43,806 nucleotides of DNA from Clostridia bacterium (GCA_017462125.1 JAFTRQ010000079.1:1-43806), one strand, 5' to 3'. Numbered from the stretch's first letter, positions 31,729-39,993 are shown. Made by a program: numbers and translations. Notes: generated by a model from the letters alone, not told the origin.

Positions 31729-32766
31729 TTATACCTTTGCCGAAGGGTCATCGGCAAGCTTTACACAAGCGCGCCTCATTACGTCAGCGCAATACGAGCA
31801 TTTCTCGCAATTTTTATTACAATTCATAACGTGAGACGCAAAGCCTTCGTCAAAATTCGCGTTTTCTATGTAATTCGGATAAAATATTCCACTGTGGTTT
31901 GGCTCAAGCAGCTCCATAACGCTACCTCGGTATTTTTTGCCTACGTATGCCTCCAGCACGCGGGCGGGCGCGGAATTTACGCGAGTAGCAAGCTTCACAG
32001 CAGGAACAATATCTTCATAAAGCTCTATATCCTCAGCTCTTATAAAGTTTGTTCTTTGCAGCCATTTATCAAAATTATTTTTATTAGACAGGAAATCCCA
32101 GCAAACTCCGTTGAACTGGTATCCATTATCCATAGCGGATATCTCCGCTTCGTGTGCAACAAGGTTGTCGTGGAAGATGTGCGCAGAGCAATTATTCAGA
32201 CAACCGCTGTTTGCAAGCAAGTACATCTGCCTGCCGTTTTCGTCACACCACCCGCGAAGTCGGGTAAGCGCGGGAAGATTTCTGTTAAGCTCACGTTTTA
32301 CGTAAAAGCTGTCAAAAAAATCCGATACGTAAGACATTCCTTCAATCGAACCAATCTCCATATTGACAGACGCTCGCACATCGATATCCTCAAAATTGGC
32401 TTTTATGAACTTAGCGATCAAGATTGACGAGGTCGTAACAGAGTAAAGCCCGTATTCTCTGCTGATATAATCTATAAGATTGCCGACCTTGTAGAAAAAG
32501 GCTCTTGACTGACTGTCCTTTCCGTAGCAGTTGGCATTGAAAAGCATATTAAGCTTGATTCCTTCGGAGGAAAGCCGTTTCAGATCCTCCGACTGTCTCT
32601 GCTGTATCTCAAACGGAGTCAGCGTACCGTCTATCGACAAGGCACTCCTGCCGTTGGGAATATCGCCCCAAGAAAAATACACCTCGGAAATGCTGTCTTT
32701 GTTTTGAATGACAGTGTTTAAAAAAGACTGATTTTCCTTTATGGGATATCCGACGATATACTTCAT
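31729..32766 (-). CDS. U32-family (UbiU/UbiV-like) Fe-S protein
   Basis: The 345-residue TIM-barrel protein resembles the peptidase-U32 group, whose best known members UbiU/UbiV carry a [4Fe-4S] cluster for oxygen-independent hydroxylation. Visible landmarks are DVRASVNMEIGS (about 129-140), MYLLANSGCLNNCSAHIFHD (Cys189, Cys193) and Cys222, with a separate C-terminal cysteine cluster CNKNCEKCSYC (Cys316-Cys326). I start at ATG 32766, which AGGGAG precedes, not 13 codons upstream. It opens the five-gene operon and has the minus half of the symmetric promoter. Its reaction is unknown; protease activity is unlikely. Confidence 0.65.
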   Translation of the reverse strand: MKYIVGYPIKENQSFLNTVIQNKDSISEVYFSWGDIPNGRSALSIDGTLTPFEIQQRQSEDLKRLSSEGIKLNMLFNANCYGKDSQSRAFFYKVGNLIDYISREYGLYSVTTSSILIAKFIKANFEDIDVRASVNMEIGSIEGMSYVSDFFDSFYVKRELNRNLPALTRLRGWCDENGRQMYLLANSGCLNNCSAHIFHDNLVAHEAEISAMDNGYQFNGVCWDFLSNKNNFDKWLQRTNFIRAEDIELYEDIVPAVKLATRVNSAPARVLEAYVGKKYRGSVMELLEPNHSGIFYPNYIENANFDEGFASHVMNCNKNCEKCSYCADVMRRACVKLADDPSAKV

Positions 32767-32831
32767 AAGCTCTCCCTTCTTTTGTTGCAACAAACAAACC
32801 AACATAAAATTATAAAAATTCGGTTTATATC

Positions 32832-32863
32832 TTGATTATACATCTTTTATATGCTATAATCAA
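32832..32863. promoter_or_regulatory. symmetric bidirectional promoter
   Basis: The segment is a 9-base inverted repeat TTGATTATA ... TATAATCAA with 14 bases between. On each strand it reads TTGATT - 17 bases - TATAAT, so the -35 of one promoter overlaps the -10 of the other. The plus strand also has TGC before TATAAT (extended -10). It drives the AraC gene to the right and the U32/QueG-like operon to the left. Confidence 0.85.
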
Positions 32864-32914
32864 TGCATAAAACAAACGTAATAGTTCCAAAAACAAACCA
32901 TCATGGAGGACAAA

Positions 32915-33745
32915 ATGAAGCTTTGCGATATAAATCCCTTTCTCAGATACGCTGAATTACAACCGTCGGTCTTGTCCTGCCCGCCGCTGAGCTGCTCCTA
33001 CGACTACCGAATATTTTATATATTGGAAGGCGAAGCCGATCTGGTCTTCGCCGAAAGAACTGTTTCCGTCCGAGAGGGCATGCTGATCTATTTCCGTCCC
33101 GAAACGCCCTATTATTTTGACGGGAACGTTAAGGTCATCGTTCTCAATTTCGATATGACACGCTTGCAATCAAACAAAAAAACACCCCTCGCCCCCTCGA
33201 AAACGCTTTTAGATTTCGATAGGTCTCAGGTGTTTGAAAACGATCCTCCCGAGGAGCTCTCGGGTGTTATAATTATCGAAAAAGCCTTTGACATCGAGGA
33301 AAAGCTGAAGAATTGTCTGCTTCATTACAACTACCCTTCCGCTTTTTCCGACGGATTCACCTCGGCAATTTTAAAGGACATTCTCTGTTTTATTGCGCAA
33401 AAGCACAATGTCAAGTCCCCCGAATTGCCGCCTTTGGTTCAAAAAACAATGCTCTACATCCAGCAAAACTACGACAAGGACATCGACAATTCCCGCATTT
33501 CAGGAGAGCTTGGTTATCACTCCTATTATCTCAACAGAATGTTCAAAAAACACACGGGGATCACTATGCATCAGGCACTTATCAAGGAAAGAATGCGTGT
33601 TTCAGCTCAGCTGCTCACCGCCACGGATCTGTCGATAAGCTCGGTGGCTCTCGCCGTGGGATATGCCGATCACACAAGATTCTGTACCGCCTTTAAAGCT
33701 TATACGGGAACGACTCCTTTGAAACACAGGAAAAACAGGCAATAA
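32915..33745 (+). CDS. AraC-family regulator of the U32/QueG-like operon
   Basis: The 276-residue protein has a cupin sensor (SYDYRIFYILEGEADLVF at about 28-45, GMLIYFRPETPYYFDG) and an AraC domain: DNSRISGELGYHSYYLNRMFKK and LSISSVALAVGYADHTRFCTAFKAYTG, ending with the usual PLKHR. I choose ATG 32915 because the GGAGG of the in-frame ATGGAGG 12 bases upstream is its ribosome site. It shares a symmetric promoter with the divergent five-gene operon, so it is the likely regulator of that operon and of itself. Confidence 0.9.
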   Translation: MKLCDINPFLRYAELQPSVLSCPPLSCSYDYRIFYILEGEADLVFAERTVSVREGMLIYFRPETPYYFDGNVKVIVLNFDMTRLQSNKKTPLAPSKTLLDFDRSQVFENDPPEELSGVIIIEKAFDIEEKLKNCLLHYNYPSAFSDGFTSAILKDILCFIAQKHNVKSPELPPLVQKTMLYIQQNYDKDIDNSRISGELGYHSYYLNRMFKKHTGITMHQALIKERMRVSAQLLTATDLSISSVALAVGYADHTRFCTAFKAYTGTTPLKHRKNRQ

Positions 33746-33791
33746 TATCCGCAGCGATTATCCGTTTGTGATGAAAATAATGATATTTCTG

Positions 33792-33820
33792 TTGACACAC
33801 ACGCTTTTTTCATATATAAT
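33792..33820 (+). promoter_or_regulatory. consensus promoter of the leaderless AraC gene
   Basis: Perfect TTGACA - 17 bases - TATAAT, whose -10 ends ten bases before the ATG at 33830. Confidence 0.85.
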
Positions 33821-33829
33821 GAATTTGTT

Positions 33830-34588
33830 ATGATAATCAAACAATTATTACTTGCATCCGAATCATATACCCATAAGAATTGGGAATTTCACAACGTAAA
33901 CGTCCGTTTTTCAAGATTGTATTACATAATTGACGGTGAGGCCTACTATAAGGAGAACGGCCGTACAGTGAGATTCAAAAAGGGTCATCTTTATCTCACG
34001 CCCGTCAATACCCCCTTCGATCTTTACGAAAATGCCGACGACAAGCTCTTGCACACCTACGTTCATATAATCACTCTGCCCGAGGTAACTCAATTCACCG
34101 AGATCGAGGTAAAGGACGACACTCCCCTATCTGACGCAGTCTCTCTTTGGCGAAAATACGCGAGGAGCGAGGATCATGAGCTGATCTCCAATATAATCGC
34201 TTTTCTGCTTTCGCAAATATCGGACAGATTTTTATCGGACAATACCATAGCCGAGCGAATAAAGCAATACCTAGACAATCTTGAAGGCAACGAGCTGAAC
34301 ACCAAGGCTATGAGCCACGCGCTGGGATACAGCCGCGAGCATATCACAAGAGCCTTTTCCTCGATGTATAAGGTAACGCCAACGCGCTATTTTAATGCCC
34401 GACGAATGAACGCGGCAGTTGAAAAGCTACATAGGGGAGAAACGGTACAATCGGTTGCCGAGCAGTTGAATTATGCCACGGCGGCGGCATTCAGTAAGGC
34501 ATTTAAAAATCATTTTGGCTCGTCCCCTGTCAGATACGTTAACGCACTGAAAAGAAACGCGCCCGCGGTCGTCATACCACCAAAATGA
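33830..34588 (+). CDS. AraC-family regulator, apparently leaderless
   Basis: The 252-residue protein has the N-terminal cupin sensor (RLYYIIDGEAYYKENGRTV at about 29-47, LYLTPVNTPFDLYEN) and a C-terminal AraC domain (NTKAMSHALGYSREHITRAFSSMY and ETVQSVAEQLNYATAAAFSKAFKNHFG). The sensor start LLLASESYTHKNWEF is usual for this group, so ATG 33830 is probably right; yet no ribosome site precedes it and the promoter would begin transcription about three bases upstream. It is not divergent from another unit; it may act on the GH78 operon that ends at 34949 or elsewhere. Confidence 0.88.
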   Translation: MIIKQLLLASESYTHKNWEFHNVNVRFSRLYYIIDGEAYYKENGRTVRFKKGHLYLTPVNTPFDLYENADDKLLHTYVHIITLPEVTQFTEIEVKDDTPLSDAVSLWRKYARSEDHELISNIIAFLLSQISDRFLSDNTIAERIKQYLDNLEGNELNTKAMSHALGYSREHITRAFSSMYKVTPTRYFNARRMNAAVEKLHRGETVQSVAEQLNYATAAAFSKAFKNHFGSSPVRYVNALKRNAPAVVIPPK

Positions 34589-34653
34589 CGGTGGTTCCAA
34601 AAAACAACTATACTATTGTGCTATCTACTATAAATTTGTTTCATATCAAATTC

Positions 34654-34683
34654 AAAACGGACGAGATTTTTCTCGTCCGTTTT
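34654..34683 (+). terminator. terminator of the leaderless AraC gene
   Basis: Perfect 13-bp stem AAAACGGACGAGA / TCTCGTCCGTTTT with TTTT loop. It is symmetric enough to serve the converging isomerase operon as well. Confidence 0.85.
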
Positions 34684-34745
34684 GCGCATTCCTTGCCTCC
34701 ACGTTATAATGTGCTTTACCGTATTTGCTTTCGGATGGTAAAAAA

Positions 34746-34877
34746 GTGATGTTATTCGCTTCGCTAATAATGATGTTGTGCTTACGCGCAGTGATGTATT
34801 GCGCTTCTGGCGCAAAGTGATGTGATGTTTGCCCACTACGCCTTCAGGCGTAACATCATTTACGAAGTAAACATCAT
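34746..34877. repeat. palindromic GTGATGT repeat element
   Basis: GTGATGT or ATGATGT units at 34746, 34770, 34791, 34817 and 34822 are followed by small hairpins (TTAGCGAAGCGAA-type, TTGCGC/GCGCAA). The right half carries two inverted units ACATCAT (34853, 34871) flanking TTACGAAGTAA. This is the same plan as the element at 24341-24507, including the shared TACGAAGTA core. No coding sense. Confidence 0.7.
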
Positions 34878-34948
34878 TGTCGCAGGCTTCATCTCTTGCC
34901 CGCAAGGGCAAGCATCGTTCGGCTGACCTGCAATATAGCAGGTCGCCG

Positions 34949-35521
34949 TTACTCCGGCTTCTTCTCAAGCTTCAAGGGATAATCTCCCAGATGCTCGACC
35001 TTGAAGCCGTTTTTCTTGTATTCTGCATAGTCGAATGCGTCGAGCTCGTCCATAGCAAGTTTGTGGAACTCATAGAAATTGTGCCACCATTCATATCCCG
35101 AGCCAAGAGACGCGCCGAGATATGCGTCGGCAATATCACAGCCCATAGCGGGGGCTACGTAGAATGCGCCCATAGCGAGAACGTTAACACCGTTGCCCGT
35201 GATAGCTCTGAGCGCGGCGGGAACGCTTTCAACCACGCCTGCGTGAACTCGGGGACATTTACTTGCGGCAATATGTATTCCCATACCGGTGCCGCAGAAC
35301 AGAAGCGCTCTTTCAAAGTTGCCCTCGGAGATCTGAGCTCCAACTCTTAGTCCCACTCTGTGAAACATATTCTCGGTGTCGTCAGGGTCGCTGTCGGCTA
35401 CCACGCCAAGATCGGTGATCTTCCAGCCCTTCTCACGAAGGTGAGCAACAACCGCCTCTTTAAGAGGATATCCCGCGAAATCCGCGCCTACTACCAAATA
35501 TTTGTCCTTGATCGTTTTCAT
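34949..35521 (-). CDS. RpiB/LacAB-family sugar-phosphate isomerase
   Basis: The 190-residue protein matches the RpiB fold: GADFAGYPLKEAVVAHL at about 12-28, FCGTGMGIHIAASK (75-88, with the phosphate-binding GTGxG and active-site Cys76), ITGNGVNVLAMGA (108-120). It is longer than RpiB (about 150) because of a C-terminal aromatic tail (GYEWWHNFYEFHKLAMDELD), as in LacA/B-like subgroups acting on 6-phospho sugars. It would isomerise an aldose/ketose phosphate released by the operon's glycosidases. AAGGAG precedes ATG, 26 bases after the metallo-beta-lactamase gene. Confidence 0.85.
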   Translation of the reverse strand: MKTIKDKYLVVGADFAGYPLKEAVVAHLREKGWKITDLGVVADSDPDDTENMFHRVGLRVGAQISEGNFERALLFCGTGMGIHIAASKCPRVHAGVVESVPAALRAITGNGVNVLAMGAFYVAPAMGCDIADAYLGASLGSGYEWWHNFYEFHKLAMDELDAFDYAEYKKNGFKVEHLGDYPLKLEKKPE

Positions 35522-35547
35522 TTTTTACTCCTTGTATATATTTTTAT

Positions 35548-36360
35548 TTAAAACTCAATGATCGCATCACCGTCTTTTGTGACGATATGCTCTTGTTGTC
35601 CGATCTCCGCCATCCAACGGCGAGTTACCGAAACGCTATGACCGCCGTTCAGGTATCTGACCCCCTCGTGCTCCTGCCAGAGCCAGGACGCCGCGCACCA
35701 GATGCAAACCTTGGGATCGATCGCCTCGTAAACGTCCTTGTTCACACCGATGTGACCGTGATGCGCCATCTGAACCACGTCGGATTTCAGATAATCGCCG
35801 TGTGTTGCCAAAAGCTCCTCGCCCGCGTCGGGGCCCATATCGCCGAGGAACAGAACGTTTCTCTCCTTGCCCGTTACACGGAAAGCAAGAGAGGCTTCGT
35901 TTGAATAATTCTTGACGTATTTTTCGTTCTTCGAGAAAAGTATCTCGAACCCAAGACCGTCTATCTCAAATCTGTCGCCCGCCATGAGTCGAATAAATTT
36001 CTTATTATTCTCGACAATATAAGAATCGTAAAGCTCCACAAATTTCGCATGAGGCTCGCCGCCCAGCGATAGGAAGAACTCCGCCGTATGGAAATTGGAA
36101 TAAAAGCACTCGACTCTATCCAAAATCGGGTCTTTTGATAAAATAAGGTCCTTGAGACAACCAACGTGGTCTCCGTCGGTGTGTGTAAGTATCCACGCGG
36201 CGATCTCTCTGTCGCCTACGTGAGCTTTGACGTTATGCGCCTCGGTATAGGTGCCGCCGTCAATGATTATCGCCCTATTCTCGGGCGTTATGATAACGAA
36301 TCCCATAGCAAAGGGACAGAATTCGGTAAGTATATGCAGCTCTGCTTTTCCTTTTGCCAT
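35548..36360 (-). CDS. metallo-beta-lactamase-fold hydrolase, ComEC-type
   Basis: The 270-residue protein has the MBL zinc motif as HTDGDHVG (60-67, HxDxDH-like), FAMGFVIITPENRAIIIDGG strands before it, VLFLGDMGPD with its metal Asp (about 180-189) and AHHGHIGVN (about 208-216). The plan follows the ComEC/late-competence type. With GH78, esterase and isomerase around it, lactonase or phosphodiester activity on a sugar derivative is possible but unproven. I use ATG 36360 after AAGGAGGG; the preceding gene stops one base before. Confidence 0.75.
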   Translation of the reverse strand: MAKGKAELHILTEFCPFAMGFVIITPENRAIIIDGGTYTEAHNVKAHVGDREIAAWILTHTDGDHVGCLKDLILSKDPILDRVECFYSNFHTAEFFLSLGGEPHAKFVELYDSYIVENNKKFIRLMAGDRFEIDGLGFEILFSKNEKYVKNYSNEASLAFRVTGKERNVLFLGDMGPDAGEELLATHGDYLKSDVVQMAHHGHIGVNKDVYEAIDPKVCIWCAASWLWQEHEGVRYLNGGHSVSVTRRWMAEIGQQEHIVTKDGDAIIEF

Positions 36361-36361
36361 C

Positions 36362-37387
36362 TTATTTCCCTCCTTCAATGAATTTCAGATCGTTTATTAG
36401 TCTTTCAATCGGTGCGTCATCGAGACAAAATTCGTGCTTTCCGTCAAAGAGGATAAGGTCGCACCAATCCGTGCCAACGTCCTTGCAATAGGACTTTATT
36501 CTCTCAAAGGACTCCTCGGAATACTCGCTTTTGAAAAGCTCGTCTCGCGTACCCATTTCAAGGCAGAGCCTACGGGGATAAACAAGACAGGCGACCTCCG
36601 CATCATCAAACCTGTTTGCAGAGTCCTGCCATACCCAATCGTTCCAGCCGTACGCATCTCTTGAAGCGAAGAAGGAGCAGGAGATTGCAGACTTGATCCT
36701 TGTATCAAGCGCCGTCGCGTACAGCGTGTAGAAGCCACCGTAGGAAAGTCCTACCATTCCAAAAGCTGAAACATAGTCCTCGCCCTCAAAATAGTCAATA
36801 ATTCTGCTGATTCCGTAAAGTTCCAATGCCGCGACAGATCCGCCCACCCTTTTGAGCTCTCCGTCGATGGCTTTTCTGTCGTAGGGAACGCCGTATTGCT
36901 GAACGTTCCAAAGCAGGAGCTGAGGCGCGAAAACGTGGACGTTATGCTTAGCCACGCGCATCAGCATATCGTTGTAATTTGCGGTGCCGCCGTATACGCC
37001 CGAAATGATCTCGGGAGAGCCGCTTCCGCCGTGCTGAACTATTACAAGAGGCTTTTTATCGTCGCCCTTCATTTTGAAGAAAAGTCCCGTCAGACATAAT
37101 CCCTCAAGAATTTCCACCTCCGCGCGAAAAAGCTCATATCCTTCCTCATCGGAAAGCTTATGTAGAGTGACATTAGGTTTTTCCGTATCGGTATGCCCCA
37201 CCAAGGGCCAGCCAAGCATTTTTCGAAGCTCTCTGCGGTATCTCTCCTGATCGGTGAAAACGTTTTTAAAATACTCTGTGCGGCTCTCCTCCGCTTCCTT
37301 TTGTCTCTGTTTAATGACCGCTCTTATTCCCTCAAGGTAGGTCTTTTTGTTTTGTTCTGTTTGCTTTATTTCTTCACGGTAGATCAT
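36362..37387 (-). CDS. alpha/beta hydrolase, acetylxylan-esterase-like
   Basis: The 341-residue protein carries KKPLVIVQHGGSGSP (oxyanion strand), VGLSYGGFYTLYA with nucleophile Ser in GxSxGG, LCLEMGTRDELF with a possible catalytic Asp, and DGKHEFCLDD holding the catalytic His. An N-terminal helical cap of about 90 residues precedes the fold. Relatives deacetylate xylan or other sugars. It overlaps the GH78 gene by four bases (ATGA) and so probably processes the same substrate. Confidence 0.8.
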   Translation of the reverse strand: MIYREEIKQTEQNKKTYLEGIRAVIKQRQKEAEESRTEYFKNVFTDQERYRRELRKMLGWPLVGHTDTEKPNVTLHKLSDEEGYELFRAEVEILEGLCLTGLFFKMKGDDKKPLVIVQHGGSGSPEIISGVYGGTANYNDMLMRVAKHNVHVFAPQLLLWNVQQYGVPYDRKAIDGELKRVGGSVAALELYGISRIIDYFEGEDYVSAFGMVGLSYGGFYTLYATALDTRIKSAISCSFFASRDAYGWNDWVWQDSANRFDDAEVACLVYPRRLCLEMGTRDELFKSEYSEESFERIKSYCKDVGTDWCDLILFDGKHEFCLDDAPIERLINDLKFIEGGK

Positions 37388-39588
37388 TTTGCTTCACTTC
37401 CTTCGCAAATGTAAAAAACGTTTCTGCCCGTCTTCAGCTCTTGGCTTCCAAAGCGCGCGCGGACCCCTTCGGGCAGATCAACGGTGTAGATAAATCTGCC
37501 GCCTTCATATTGCCACTCAGCTCGTATCTCTCCCTTGACAGTCTCCATACTTCCCTTGACGAAGCCAAGCTCCTTGATGAATGTCGGCTTAAGCTCGATT
37601 TCATCAAAGGCAGGATGCTTAATATCGGGCGCGATTCCCAAAAGCGACTTATAAAACCAAGCGATAACACCCGAAAACATATGGTGATTGTGGGAGCCGG
37701 TGTCCTTGCCGTCCCACTTTTCCCAAAGGGTAGTGGCGCCATTTTCAAACCATGATCTGTACCCGGGAGAGGTCTCGGTGATCAGCCTGTAGGCAATATC
37801 TCCCCTGCCGCACTCCGTCAGCGCGTCATAAATATACTGAATCCCTACCATGCCGCAGGTTAGCTTATATTCATCGCTCTCAACGATCTCGATAAGCTGA
37901 TCGCAAAGCGCCTGCTTGTCGTAGTACAGCCCGGCCATGATCATCATCGAAATCGCGCACTGAGATGCGATATTGCACCGCCCCGACCCGTCAAGGTATT
38001 TCTCCTTGAAATCACGCGTGTGTTTTTCAAGCTTTTCTTGCCAGACCGCGTTTTCCTTGCCTGCTAAATTCTGCGCAAAAACGGTAACGGTGAGTGCCTT
38101 AATAAGATAAAAATCACCAACAAATTCCTTTGGAGTAAGCTCCGAGCTCTTATATCCCAACCAATCTCCCAGGATAAAAGAATAATTCTCAAGACACTTT
38201 CTTTCAAGGAAAAAAGCATAATTTTCCATAACGTCGATAGCCGACGTGAGCATAATGGTATTTCCCGTGTAAAGGTAGACCTTATAGGGCAGCTCGTAAA
38301 GCATGCAGTCGCAGACAGGACCGCAACCGTGACCCCAAGGCCAATCGGTGGAGGGGATGGTTCCGTGAAGCGAGCCGTCGGGGAAAATGCTTGCCTTTAT
38401 ATCCTCAAACCATTTTTCGTAAAGAGGTAGGATGTCAAAATTGATCAAGGTCTGCTCCACGCTGGCTTGCGCGTCGTTCATCCAGCCAAGCTTTTCCCTC
38501 GTGGGGCAATCGGTGAGACACCAGAACATATTGGAATAGGTTGACCTGATACCTGCATCATAAATGAAGTTTATTATTTCATTTTCCGAAGTAAAGCTTG
38601 ACCGTCTCGCCACATCCTGATGGGTGAAATAAGCGGTAAAAGCCGACATGTCGGGCATCTCACTCAAGCCCTCCAAAGCCACGTACCTGAAGCCGTGATA
38701 GCTGAACAGAGGCTTGAAAATATCCTCACCGCCCGAGGCGATCATTTTGTTGACCATAAAAGGCGACTCGGGATAAAAGTTCTTCGCGTCCATTCCGTTG
38801 TGCTTTGGAAAACCCTTTTCGTCAACCTCCTCGGCGTAGCGGAAGATTATCTCTTTTCCCCTCTCCTCGCATATTCTCGTTTCTATATATCCCGACATAT
38901 TCACACCGAAATCCACAAGATATCCGTTCTCTGTTTTTGTGACGCTGACGGGAGCTATTTTTTCAATCTCTCTGATGGGCTGGCACTCTGTGGGACGGAA
39001 TTTGGCTGTAAGCGGCTTATTTTTCTCGATGGCATACTGCCAATGAGAGTCGTCAAAGCCCACCTGCATCCATTCATCACTCTTTTTTCTCATATCGTGA
39101 TATTCGCCGCTTCGCAGATGGTTATATATGATATGAGAGCCTTCTCTGTCGCATTTCCAGCTTCCGTCACTGACTAGCGCGGTCTCGCAGTCAATTTCAA
39201 TTCTCAGGCAAAACTGCGGCGCGTCACGCCAGGGCGCATCGGGATAAAACCACGCGCTCTTAAAGGATTCGTTTAAAAATCCGTTGCCGCAGATGACCGA
39301 GATAACGTTTTTGCCCTCGCAAAGCAAGCGAGTCACCTCATATTCGTTATACCAAAGTATCTTATCATAGTCACTCACGGCAGATATAAAAAGATCGTCG
39401 GTTATATCCTGACCGTTGATATAATATTTCGCAAAGCCGGGGCTTTGGACAAATATTCTTGCATTTTCGCAATGTCTTATAGTGAATTCCTTGCGAAAGC
39501 GCGGAGCGGGGTCATACAAGGAAAATGCCGACGCGCACTTCTCCGCTTTTATATATTTTGCGTTTTCAAAAACCGACGTTTTTTCCAT
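37384..39588 (-). CDS. alpha-L-rhamnosidase, GH78 family, full length
   Basis: The 734-residue protein has N-terminal beta domains (FAKYYINGQDITDDLF... NVISVICGNGFLNE, about 20-330), the (alpha/alpha)6 barrel with the GH78 motif TDCPTREKLGWMNDAQ (359-374; Asp360, Arg364, Glu365, Asp372) and GATTLWEKWDG near 627-637 that holds the base Glu, then a C-terminal beta-sandwich. No signal peptide. It is the first gene of the operon with esterase, MBL and isomerase. GAGGATG stands before ATG and an extended -10 promoter is 40 bases upstream. Confidence 0.92.
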   Translation of the reverse strand: MEKTSVFENAKYIKAEKCASAFSLYDPAPRFRKEFTIRHCENARIFVQSPGFAKYYINGQDITDDLFISAVSDYDKILWYNEYEVTRLLCEGKNVISVICGNGFLNESFKSAWFYPDAPWRDAPQFCLRIEIDCETALVSDGSWKCDREGSHIIYNHLRSGEYHDMRKKSDEWMQVGFDDSHWQYAIEKNKPLTAKFRPTECQPIREIEKIAPVSVTKTENGYLVDFGVNMSGYIETRICEERGKEIIFRYAEEVDEKGFPKHNGMDAKNFYPESPFMVNKMIASGGEDIFKPLFSYHGFRYVALEGLSEMPDMSAFTAYFTHQDVARRSSFTSENEIINFIYDAGIRSTYSNMFWCLTDCPTREKLGWMNDAQASVEQTLINFDILPLYEKWFEDIKASIFPDGSLHGTIPSTDWPWGHGCGPVCDCMLYELPYKVYLYTGNTIMLTSAIDVMENYAFFLERKCLENYSFILGDWLGYKSSELTPKEFVGDFYLIKALTVTVFAQNLAGKENAVWQEKLEKHTRDFKEKYLDGSGRCNIASQCAISMMIMAGLYYDKQALCDQLIEIVESDEYKLTCGMVGIQYIYDALTECGRGDIAYRLITETSPGYRSWFENGATTLWEKWDGKDTGSHNHHMFSGVIAWFYKSLLGIAPDIKHPAFDEIELKPTFIKELGFVKGSMETVKGEIRAEWQYEGGRFIYTVDLPEGVRARFGSQELKTGRNVFYICEGSEAK

Positions 39589-39627
39589 AGCTCATCCTCA
39601 AAACACATAACATTATCGATCGTATTC

Positions 39628-39636
39628 ATTATAACA
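39628..39636 (-). promoter_or_regulatory. extended -10 promoter of the second GH78 operon
   Basis: TGTTATAAT on the minus strand, without a good -35. The predicted start is about 35 bases before the coding start. Confidence 0.55.
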
Positions 39637-39764
39637 AAATATTGTCTCAAATAAAATATCTGTAATTGACGAGTTTTTGTCCGTTTGTGATGTGTTTTTG
39701 GAATTATTTGTATTAAATCTATGTTTTGCCTTGCCATACTAAAGGATAATGTTTAGTACCCTCT

Positions 39765-39845
39765 ATGGATCTTGAGGTTCTTGCGTATGAGATGAGAGGT
39801 AACGTTCAGATCAGCGCAAAAGCAACAGGTATCAGCTTGGCGTAA
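39765..39845 (+). CDS. 26-codon frame left of the mobile element
   Basis: A short frame (MDLEVLAYEMRGNVQISAK...) without a good ribosome site, preceded by a 7-bp palindrome TACTAAA/TTTAGTA (39737-39758) with GATAAT in its loop. It might be a leader peptide or a relic; I recognise no family. Confidence 0.2.
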   Translation: MDLEVLAYEMRGNVQISAKATGISLA

Positions 39846-39882
39846 GATAAGCTTTTGAGGCTCGCGGTGTCTGCGCGCTGAC

Positions 39883-39941
39883 GGGGAGATCAAAATTTTC
39901 CCTAAAAGAAAATTTCTCCCCGGCGGCAGCGCAGCGCCGCC
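39883..39941. repeat. two hairpins left of the replication origin
   Basis: GGGGAGA...AAATTTTC / GAAAATTT...TCTCCCC (39883-39921) is followed directly by GGCGGC / GCCGCC (39922-39941) and then by the origin stem. The three form a continuous row of hairpins. Confidence 0.7.
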
Positions 39942-39993
39942 CTACCATAAGAGGTTAGTATTACCTCTTATGGTAGCACATGTAGCAGTAGCA
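39942..39993 (+). other. candidate rolling-circle origin with TAGTATTAC and iterons
   Basis: A perfect 13-bp stem (CTACCATAAGAGG / CCTCTTATGGTAG) presents the loop TTAGTATTA, so TAGTATTAC (39956-39964) is displayed at the apex. This is the nonanucleotide of nanoviruses and alphasatellites and one base from geminivirus TAATATTAC. HUH Reps of that class nick between T7 and A8, here 39962/39963. Three GTAGCA hexamers (39973, 39982, 39988) beside the stem look like iterons. The Rep gene starts 28 bases later. Confidence 0.85.

Noticed and set aside
39737..39758. Left attachment site of the mobile element at the TACTAAA palindrome
   Set aside because: The right end is outside the window, so no matching repeat can be shown.
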